Assembly: GCA_034189695.1 (NCBI GenBank)
Contig: JAXHUA010000008.1
Span: 1-11,372 of the forward strand
Direction: 5' to 3'
DNA from: JAXHUA01 sp034189695
Lineage (GTDB): Bacteria; Chloroflexota; Dehalococcoidia; E44-bin15
DNA length: 11,372 nucleotides
Shown: piece by piece, positions 5,748 to 11,372 of the stretch
How positions within the stretch are numbered: the stretch's first letter is position 1
Layout: each line of letters begins with the position of its first letter
Made by a program: the position numbers and the translations under genes
Notes under the pieces: model-generated
Seen by the model: the letters and a program-made list of their open reading frames with translations, nothing else
Told to the model about the DNA's origin: nothing
The model's database searches: none

Positions 5748-7838
5748 CTACCTCCTTCGCTTCTCTGCCTCTTCAATGAGGTGCAGGAATTCCTCTTCGT
5801 TGATTAGCTTGGTTCCCAGTTCCCTCGCCTTTTCCAGCTTCGACCCCGGATCGGCCCCAACTACGAGGTATGTCGTCTTCCTGGTGACGCTGGAGCCCGT
5901 GGTACCGCCAAGTCCCCTGATACGCGCCTCAGCCGCGCTCCTCGGGACTGCCTCCAGCTTCCCAGTCAGCACGAATTCCTCGCCGGACAGAGCCATTTCC
6001 CCAGGCGTCTCCGCCACCTCCCCCTCAAGTCTCACGCCGGCTCGTCGCAGCTTCTCTATCACCTCCAGGTTCGTCTTCTCCCGAAAGAAAGCGGCAATGC
6101 TCTCTGCGACTTTCGGGCCTATGGTGGGAACAGACACCAGTTCCTCTTTCGAAGCAGACGCAAGACGGTCCACACTGCCAAAGCGGGCCGCGAGGACATC
6201 CGCAGTCTCCGTGCCAACATGCCGAATGCCAAGAGCGAAAAGCACCCGGGACAGCGGCCTGTCCTTGCTCTGTTCGATGGCATCGAGCACATTCTGCGCA
6301 CTTTTCTCTCCCATGCGCTCAAGGCCCAGGAGCTGACCACGGTCCAGGTAGTAGAGGTCGGCAACCTCACGCACCAGTTCCCTTTCCAGCAATGCCGCGA
6401 CCAGTTTCTCGCCAACTCCGTCGATATCCATCGCAGCGCGCGAGACGAAGTGCGTCAGAAGTTCGAGTATCCGCGCTGGACACGCGGCATTGGTGCACCG
6501 CGCCATCACCTCTCCTTCGATTCGCACGAGGTCGGTTCCACACTCCGGGCAAACCGCCCGTTCGCCAACGGCCCCGTCCGATACGCCGCGCTTCTCATTG
6601 TACAGCTCCCACGTTTTTCGCCTGAGGCAGAAGACCTTCTCACCACCTGTGCGCCTCGATACCACCGGGGCAACCACCTCAGGGATAACCTCACCGGCAC
6701 GCTGCACCACCACCGTGTCGCCGATGCGGATGTCCTTGCGCCTTATGTCATCTTCGTTGTGGAGCGCCGCTCGCTTAATCGTCACGCCGCCAACCGATAC
6801 CGGCTCCAGCACAGCGTAGGGGTTCAGACTGCCCGTTCTCCCAACGTTGATGCGTATGTCCAGAAGACGGGTGGTGGCCTGCACTGCGGGGAACTTGTAC
6901 GCCACCGCCCACCTCGGGTCATGGCCCACAGCGCCCAGCATGGTCTGAAGCTCAACCGGATTCACTTTCACCACGACCCCATCCGCATCGAATTCGAGCC
7001 GTTCCCTCTGCTCCATCCATTCCTGGTAGTACCTTTCTGCGTCCTCAATACCATGCACGCGCCTGTTGTACGGGCTTATCCTGAATCCAAGCGATGCGAG
7101 GTACTGGAGCGTCTCCCACTGTGTCGGCGGCAGCGATTCCTCAGCCCCATCAGCCCACCCGAGCGCGTAGATGTAGATATCCAACGGTCGCTTCGCCGTG
7201 ACTCGGGGGTCAAGCTGCCGTACCGAGCCGGCAGCAGCGTTTCTGGGATTGGCGAAGAGTGGCTGTCCTTCCTTGGCGCGCTCCTCGTTAAGTCTCCGGA
7301 AACCGTTCCTCGACAGATAGACTTCGCCCCGCACCTCGAACCTCCGCGGAGCGTCCTTCGGCACGGAGAGCGGTATGCTGCGTATCGTCCTCAGGTTCTG
7401 TGTGATTTCCTCACCACGATAGCCGTCACCCCGCGTCGCTCCCGTCACCAGACGCCCCTCATCGTATGTCAACGCCACAGCCAGGCCGTCCAGCTTGAGC
7501 TCACACACGAAGTCCATCTCGCGCCCGGCAACCATGTTAGAAGTCCTCCTGTGCCAGGCGAGCAACTCCTCATGTGAGAAGACGTTCGCCAGGCTGAGGA
7601 GGGGGGGACGGTGCTCGACAACGCCAAAGGCCTCTACCGGGGCTGCCCCGACGCGCTGAGTCGGCGATTCGGGAGTAACGAGCTCAGGATGGTCCTCCTC
7701 CAGCCCCTTCAACTCAATCATGAGTTGGTCGTACTCAGCATCAGATACCTCAGGGCTGTCGAGGACGTAGTACCTGTAGTTATGGTGGTTGATTGCTTTT
7801 CTAAGCTCTTCGACCCGCGCCTTGACCACGTCTTCCAA
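5748..7838 (-). CDS. ligA: NAD+-dependent DNA ligase LigA
   Basis: LigA seals nicks in duplex DNA during replication and repair using NAD+ as the adenylate donor. From TTG 7838 the protein is 696 residues, slightly longer than the usual 670 or so. In order it shows an Ia domain with HHNYRYYVLD near residues 18-27, the adenylation motif KLDG with Lys116, TRGDG (135-139), an OB-fold region with AYKFPA, a four-Cys zinc site at 430, 433, 448 and 453, helix-hairpin-helix repeats, and a C-terminal BRCT domain (about 615-696). TTG is chosen because AAGGAG lies 8 bases before it and the LigA-like sequence begins there. An in-frame GTG at 7988 has no ribosome-binding site and leads a 50-residue non-conserved stretch. 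About 17-20 extra residues precede the zinc site. Confidence 0.95.
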   Translation of the reverse strand: MEDVVKARVEELRKAINHHNYRYYVLDSPEVSDAEYDQLMIELKGLEEDHPELVTPESPTQRVGAAPVEAFGVVEHRPPLLSLANVFSHEELLAWHRRTSNMVAGREMDFVCELKLDGLAVALTYDEGRLVTGATRGDGYRGEEITQNLRTIRSIPLSVPKDAPRRFEVRGEVYLSRNGFRRLNEERAKEGQPLFANPRNAAAGSVRQLDPRVTAKRPLDIYIYALGWADGAEESLPPTQWETLQYLASLGFRISPYNRRVHGIEDAERYYQEWMEQRERLEFDADGVVVKVNPVELQTMLGAVGHDPRWAVAYKFPAVQATTRLLDIRINVGRTGSLNPYAVLEPVSVGGVTIKRAALHNEDDIRRKDIRIGDTVVVQRAGEVIPEVVAPVVSRRTGGEKVFCLRRKTWELYNEKRGVSDGAVGERAVCPECGTDLVRIEGEVMARCTNAACPARILELLTHFVSRAAMDIDGVGEKLVAALLERELVREVADLYYLDRGQLLGLERMGEKSAQNVLDAIEQSKDRPLSRVLFALGIRHVGTETADVLAARFGSVDRLASASKEELVSVPTIGPKVAESIAAFFREKTNLEVIEKLRRAGVRLEGEVAETPGEMALSGEEFVLTGKLEAVPRSAAEARIRGLGGTTGSSVTRKTTYLVVGADPGSKLEKARELGTKLINEEEFLHLIEEAEKRRR
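5750..5757 (-). promoter_or_regulatory. Flavodoxin ribosome-binding site inside the end of ligA
   Basis: AAGGAGGT on the minus strand covers the last ligA codons and most of its TAG stop. The ribosome finishing ligA therefore occupies the flavodoxin site, which makes the two genes likely to be coupled in translation. Confidence 0.7.
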
Positions 7839-8080
7839 GGCACCTGCTCCTTCGCAACCTCTGCCGGCCTTGTCAGCAGTCAACTGAGCGCTGTAGGCTG
7901 TCTTGCCGGAGGGCCACCGACAGGCGCTCCCGGGCAGTCTGACGTCCCGTTGGCTAGCCACGCGCTGCGATACACCCGACCCTACCACACAACTGCGCCA
8001 GGGATCCTTCGAAGCACCTGAGCATCGATGGCCCCCGACGCGCGTGAGGCAGGCGGCTCACACCCGTGACCGACGCTGAA

Positions 8081-8109
8081 ATCCTATCACCCCCTCTATA
8101 TATTGGCAA
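8081..8109 (-). promoter_or_regulatory. Candidate promoter for the ligA operon
   Basis: On the minus strand TTGCCA (8109-8104), a 17-base spacer and TAGGAT (8086-8081) match the sigma-70 pattern (5 of 6 and 4 of 6 consensus bases). It lies in an AT-rich island with TATATA in the spacer. Transcription would start near 8074. It is the best candidate I found upstream of ligA. Confidence 0.45.
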
Positions 8110-8222
8110 GAGGCCATCCCCGACCGTGCTCTCGCTCCATCGATGAACGCACGACCGGAGAATGGAGGTGCTCAGGCGGCCATCCAAATGCTGCCAGAGG
8201 CTCCGGCTGAGCGTCAGAATCT

Positions 8223-8244
8223 CGTACTTGACAAGGTTTGTACG
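8223..8244. repeat. Inverted repeat over the acyl-CoA ligase -35 box, possible operator
   Basis: CGTAC (8223-8227) and GTACG (8240-8244) are a perfect 5-base inverted repeat with a 12-base spacer that contains the whole TTGACA box. A regulator bound here would block RNA polymerase. The arms are short, so chance cannot be excluded. Confidence 0.3.
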
Positions 8245-8256
8245 CCGGAGTATCGT
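8228..8256 (+). promoter_or_regulatory. Sigma-70-type promoter for the acyl-CoA ligase operon
   Basis: A perfect TTGACA (8228-8233), a 17-base spacer and TATCGT (8251-8256, 4 of 6) place the transcription start near 8263, about 27 bases before ATG 8290. This promoter also argues against the upstream in-frame ATG at 8143 as the start of the ligase. Confidence 0.6.
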
Positions 8257-8289
8257 GGTTGCCCCAGACATAAAGCGGAAGGGGGGCAT

Positions 8290-10002
8290 ATGGAGGCAAA
8301 GGAGAGGTATCTTGAGAAACCGTGGCTGAAGTTCTATCCGGAGGGCGTGCCGGCCACTGTCGATATACCCGAGAGATCCCTGTCCGAGGTCTTCGACGAG
8401 GTGACCAGCAAGTACTCGGGGAAGACCGCCATAGTCTTCTACGGCAACGGCATAACCTGCAAGAGGCTCAAAGACGAGGTCGACCGATTCGCCACCGCGC
8501 TACATGAGCTGGGCGTGAGAAAGGGAGACAGAATCGCCCTCTATCTGCTGAACAGCCCCCAATTCGTAGTCGCCTACTTCGGCGCGCTCAGGTTGGGCGC
8601 CACGTTGACGCCCATCAGTCCGGTCTACACCAGCATTGAGGTCAAGCACCAGCTTGAGGACAGCGAAGCCCGGTCCATCGTTTGCCAGGACTTGCTCTAT
8701 GACAACGTTGAGGGGACGGGGCTGGAAATGAAGAATGTGATTCTCACCAGCATCGGGGAGTACCTGCCTGCGTCAAGAAGGCTCGCCGGTAAGAGCGTTC
8801 TGGGCCAGGCGTATCGCAAGATGGCGGTGCCGAGCCCCAAGATCCTTGAGAGGCCAGGTTTCCATCAGTTCCAGGCGCTGCTCAAGCAGTACCCCCCCAA
8901 CCCGCCAACCGTCGAAATCAAACCCAAAGAGGACATCGCCGTCCTTCCCTACACCGGCGGGACCACCGGCCTCCCCAAGGGCACCTTGCTCACCCACTAC
9001 AATCTACTGGCCTGCCAGATGCAGACCCGGGCATTCTGGCCCATACTGGAAGACGGCAAGGAGGTTATCCCTGCCTTCCTGCCGTTCTACCATATCTACG
9101 GTCAGATAGTGGCGATGATCAACGGGCTGATACAGGGGTCAACGTTGATCCTCTTCACCACCCCCGACCTTGAGGAGATTCTGAATGCAATGGAGAGGTA
9201 TCGGGCAACGGTATTCTTCAGCGTGCCGACGGCGTACCAGTTCCTCAAAGACTTCGACAAGACCACGCGCGTGAACTGGAAGAAGCTCAAGATTATCACG
9301 TCCGGTGCCGACACGCTGCATGAGTCAACTGTGAAGGACTGGGAGAGAAGGACAGGCGCCCAGATCCTCGAAGGGTACGGCTTGACCGAGTGCAGCGCCG
9401 TGTCCCACGCGAACCCCATGGGGCGGCCCAAGGTGGGCTCGTTTGGAGTGCCTGTTACGGGCGTGTCAGCAGCCGTGGTGAATCCTGAGACCCTTGAGTT
9501 CGCGCCAGTCGGCGACATAGGCGAACTGCTGATAGCAGGCGAGAATGTCATGCAGGGCTACTGGAACCGACCCGAGGACACAAAGGACTCGCTGATCCAG
9601 TTGGACGGCAGGACGTGGCTCCGTACCGGTGATCTGGTCAGAATGGATGAAGAGGGTTATTTCTTCTTCTACGACAGAAAAAAGGACATGATCAAGTACA
9701 AGGGCTACTCCGTCTTCGCACGAGAGATAGAGGAGGTCCTTACCACCCACCCGCAGGTCAAAGCGGCAGGCGTGTTCGGCGTGCCTGACCCTACAGTGGG
9801 GCAGTCGATCAAGGCCATCGTCGTCCTTGAGTCCGAGGCGAGAGGAAAGATCTCCGAGGAGGAGTTGCTCAAGTACTGCGAGGAAAACATGGCCCACTAC
9901 AAGGTGCCCAAGGTCCTGGAGTTTCGCGGCGAACTCCCGAAGACAGATGTCGGCAAGGTGTCTCGCAGGGAACTGCGGGAGGAGCACGAGGAGGAAGAGT
10001 GA
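8290..10002 (+). CDS. AMP-forming acyl-CoA ligase (long-chain fatty acid/aryl-CoA synthetase-like)
   Basis: This ANL-superfamily enzyme activates a carboxylic acid with ATP to an acyl-adenylate, then transfers it to CoA. The 570 residues fit the family. Core motifs in order are the phosphate loop YTGGTTGLPKG (221-231), FLPFYHIYG (263-271), EGYGLTE (361-367), RTGD (445-448), the hinge region DRKKDMIKYKGY (462-473), and PKTDVGKVSRREL (550-562) with the catalytic Lys556. Substrate chain length cannot be read from the sequence. Overall it looks like a FadD-like fatty acid or aromatic acid ligase. ATG 8290 has GGAAGGGGGG upstream and begins the conserved part. The frame extends back to 8143 without conserved sequence. 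The C-terminus ends in a glutamate run. A LivG-type ATPase starts 1 base after its stop, which suggests it activates acids brought in by that transporter. Confidence 0.93.
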   Translation: MEAKERYLEKPWLKFYPEGVPATVDIPERSLSEVFDEVTSKYSGKTAIVFYGNGITCKRLKDEVDRFATALHELGVRKGDRIALYLLNSPQFVVAYFGALRLGATLTPISPVYTSIEVKHQLEDSEARSIVCQDLLYDNVEGTGLEMKNVILTSIGEYLPASRRLAGKSVLGQAYRKMAVPSPKILERPGFHQFQALLKQYPPNPPTVEIKPKEDIAVLPYTGGTTGLPKGTLLTHYNLLACQMQTRAFWPILEDGKEVIPAFLPFYHIYGQIVAMINGLIQGSTLILFTTPDLEEILNAMERYRATVFFSVPTAYQFLKDFDKTTRVNWKKLKIITSGADTLHESTVKDWERRTGAQILEGYGLTECSAVSHANPMGRPKVGSFGVPVTGVSAAVVNPETLEFAPVGDIGELLIAGENVMQGYWNRPEDTKDSLIQLDGRTWLRTGDLVRMDEEGYFFFYDRKKDMIKYKGYSVFAREIEEVLTTHPQVKAAGVFGVPDPTVGQSIKAIVVLESEARGKISEEELLKYCEENMAHYKVPKVLEFRGELPKTDVGKVSRRELREEHEEEE

Positions 10003-10003
10003 C

Positions 10004-10771
10004 TTGGACACGCCATTCTTCGAGGTAGAGGACCTGACCAAGCGCTTCGGCGGCCTCACGGCGGTCAACAAGGTCAGCTTTCGCGTTAACAAGGATGAGA
10101 TGGTTGGCCTGATTGGACCCAATGGAGCGGGGAAGACCACGCTGGTGCGGCTCATAACGGGCATTCTGAAACCCGATTCAGGCAGGGTGAGGTTCAAGGG
10201 CAAGGACATCACCGGGCTGAAGCCGTGGAGTATAGTGAATCACGGCATCGCCGGCACGTTCCAGGTTACCAGGCCCTTTCGCCGACTCCCCATCATCGCC
10301 AACGTGATGGTGGCCTGTCTTTGCCCGAGAGCATCGAAGCGAGGCGAATGGGTCAAGACCGTCGAGTCCAGGGCTCTGGACGCCCTGGAGTTCGTCGGCG
10401 TCTCCGACCTCGCCCTTGAACCTGCTTCCTGTCTGTCCCACGGCGACCTCAATCGCCTCGAGATAGCGCGCGCCATCGCCACCGACCCCGAACTGCTCGT
10501 CCTCGACGAGCCGTTCAGCGGCCTCAATCCGGCCGAAACCGACCTCCTCGCCAAGTCCGTAAGAAGGCTTCACAAAGGTGGCAGGTTTGGCCGACTCCAC
10601 AGTGAAGGCCCAACCATGATTATCATTGAGCACAAGCTGGCAGAACTGATGCGAATCGTCGATCGGGTGATCGTCCTTGATTTTGGCGAACTCATCGCCG
10701 ACGGCCCCCCTGAAGAGGTGGTGAGGGACGAGAGAGTCGTCGAATCGTACATCGGCAAGGGGGTGGCCTGA
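10004..10771 (+). CDS. livG: Branched-chain-type ABC transporter ATP-binding protein (LivG-like)
   Basis: This 255-residue ATPase resembles LivG, one of the two cytoplasmic ATPase subunits of HAAT-family importers for amino acids and other carboxylates. Motifs are Walker A GPNGAGKTT (38-46), Q-loop Gln87 in GTFQVTRPF, a signature LSHGDLNRLEIARAIA (144-159) in place of the usual LSYGxxRxLEIA, Walker B LLVLDEP (164-170) and the switch His210 in IIIEH. A segment GGRFGRLHSEG (192-202) looks longer than usual before the H-loop strand. The start is TTG 10004. GAGGAGGA lies about 8 bases upstream inside the acyl-CoA ligase end, and the gap to that gene is 1 base. No ATG fits the N-terminus. Permease and binding-protein genes are not in the window, so the substrate is inferred only from the ligase neighbour. 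Confidence 0.9.
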   Translation: MDTPFFEVEDLTKRFGGLTAVNKVSFRVNKDEMVGLIGPNGAGKTTLVRLITGILKPDSGRVRFKGKDITGLKPWSIVNHGIAGTFQVTRPFRRLPIIANVMVACLCPRASKRGEWVKTVESRALDALEFVGVSDLALEPASCLSHGDLNRLEIARAIATDPELLVLDEPFSGLNPAETDLLAKSVRRLHKGGRFGRLHSEGPTMIIIEHKLAELMRIVDRVIVLDFGELIADGPPEEVVRDERVVESYIGKGVA

Positions 10772-10772
10772 G

Positions 10773-11372
10773 GTGCTGCTGGAGGTTGAGCATCTGACGA
10801 TATGCTACGACACGGCGCTTGTGCTGAACGACCTCAGTATGAACGTTGACGTCGGTGAATTGGTCAGCCTGGTGGGCCCCAACGGCGCCGGCAAGTCAAC
10901 CTTGCTTCGCGCCATCACAGGATTGGTCAGGTGGCACAAGATGACAATGAGAGGAGCGAGGGCCGGAGACATTACGATAGAGGGCAAAGTCCGCTTCGAT
11001 GGCGAGAGGATAGACACGCTGCCAGCCCATGAGATAGTCAAGAGGGGCCTCATTCACTGCCCGGAGAGAAGGAGGCCTTTCACCGAGATGACAGTCGAGG
11101 AGAACCTCAAGGCCGGCGGCTATCTCATTGGCGACCGGAAGGAGTACCACCGAAGGCTGGAAACGGTGTACCAACTTTTCCCCGTGCTGAAGGAGAGAGG
11201 CGGCCAGATATCAGGCAAGCTGTCCGGTGGGGAGCAACAGATGCTCGCCATCGGAAGGGCGCTCATGCTCCAGCCCAGGCTGCTGTGCATCGATGAGCCT
11301 TCAAGCGGCCTTGCCTCCAGACTGAAGCAGGAGATGTTCGACCGAATCAAGGAGATACAAGAAACAGGCATC
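10773..11372 (+). CDS. livF: Branched-chain-type ABC transporter ATP-binding protein (LivF-like), cut at right edge
   Basis: The frame from GTG 10773 gives 200 residues before the window ends and should continue about 40-50 more. It is the second ATPase of a Liv-type importer. Visible motifs are Walker A GPNGAGKST (35-43), the Q-loop equivalent CPERRRPFTEMTVEENL (96-112), where Glu replaces Gln as in other LivF proteins, signature LSGGEQQMLAIGRALM (150-165) and Walker B LLCIDEP (170-176). Between Walker A and the next strand, residues 53-69 add about 14 residues that E. coli-like LivF lacks. The D-loop region reads SSGLAS rather than SLGLAP. The start follows livG with a 1-base gap and has AAGGGGGTGG upstream inside the livG end. 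Confidence 0.9.
   Translation, partial: MLLEVEHLTICYDTALVLNDLSMNVDVGELVSLVGPNGAGKSTLLRAITGLVRWHKMTMRGARAGDITIEGKVRFDGERIDTLPAHEIVKRGLIHCPERRRPFTEMTVEENLKAGGYLIGDRKEYHRRLETVYQLFPVLKERGGQISGKLSGGEQQMLAIGRALMLQPRLLCIDEPSSGLASRLKQEMFDRIKEIQETGI

Larger units (their letters stand above)
7839..8289. other. Divergent intergenic control region, no gene seen
   Basis: The 451 bases between the ligA start and the acyl-CoA ligase start hold one candidate promoter on each strand and nothing else I can support. No tRNA, small RNA or conserved peptide is visible. In-frame upstream extensions of both flanking genes look like non-coding sequence. The ligA side would give a leader of about 236 bases, which is long enough to contain control elements I cannot recognise. 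Confidence 0.6.

Noticed and set aside
6219..7577. A 452-codon plus-strand frame opposite ligA
   Set aside because: It is a shadow of ligA with no domain or motif.
7600..7607. A run of G near 7601-7607 as a frameshift site in ligA
   Set aside because: The LigA frame is intact across the run and conserved motifs continue on both sides.
7839..7988. A 50-residue N-terminal extension of LigA from GTG 7988
   Set aside because: It has no ribosome-binding site and no LigA resemblance, and the TTG at 7838 has AAGGAG at good spacing.
7868..8236. The 8-base word TGACAAGG shared between the ligA leader (7868-7875, minus) and the ligase promoter (8229-8236, plus)
   Set aside because: A shared word of this length is expected by chance in 450 bases and no further similarity surrounds it.
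8143..8289. An upstream start for the acyl-CoA ligase at ATG 8143
   Set aside because: A good promoter (8228-8256) lies inside this stretch, the peptide has no conserved sequence, and ATG 8290 has a strong ribosome-binding site.
1..11372. CRISPR arrays, insertion sequences, tRNA genes or defence genes
   Set aside because: I saw no spaced direct repeats, no transposase motifs, no tRNA-like cloverleaf and no recognisable defence proteins. Nearly all of the sequence is explained by housekeeping and metabolic genes.

Overview
The window looks like chromosomal DNA from a GC-rich anaerobic bacterium. My best guess is the Dehalococcoidia (Chloroflexota). This rests on the membrane-anchored PIN/TRAM-type fragment at the left edge, a stand-alone HgdB-like (2-hydroxyacyl-CoA dehydratase family) protein, and an acyl-CoA ligase joined to branched-chain-type ABC transporter ATPases. 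It is inference from gene content, not a phylogenetic result.

Layout. Positions 1-7838 read leftward on the minus strand. In transcription order they carry ligA (NAD+-dependent DNA ligase), a small flavodoxin, pth (peptidyl-tRNA hydrolase), a LOG-like/TIGR00725-type Rossmann protein, eno (enolase), an HgdB-like protein, gap (glyceraldehyde-3-phosphate dehydrogenase), and, after a 275-base gap with its own promoter, the N-terminus of a YacL-like membrane protein that runs off the left edge. The block has two tight stretches: ligA-flavodoxin-pth with 3-base gaps, and eno/HgdB-like with a 4-base stop/start overlap. A good internal extended -10 promoter sits just after pth and should drive the LOG-like gene and the glycolytic genes. 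A strong GC hairpin lies in its leader.

Positions 7839-8289 are a divergent control region with one plausible sigma-70-type promoter facing each way. From 8290 rightward on the plus strand come an AMP-forming acyl-CoA ligase, a LivG-type ATPase and a LivF-type ATPase cut off by the right edge. The three are almost contiguous and are probably one operon, perhaps importing carboxylic acids and activating them with CoA. The transporter permeases and binding protein must lie outside the window.

Most genes are ordinary housekeeping genes, and I found no clear new defence, mobile or CRISPR system. The most interesting points are the HgdB-like iron-sulfur protein translationally coupled to enolase and followed by GAPDH, the structured leader before the LOG-like gene, the inverted repeats near the eno start and the acyl-CoA ligase promoter, and small sequence oddities in GAPDH, LigA and the LivF-type ATPase. 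Starts are varied: TTG for ligA and livG, GTG for pth and livF, ATG elsewhere.
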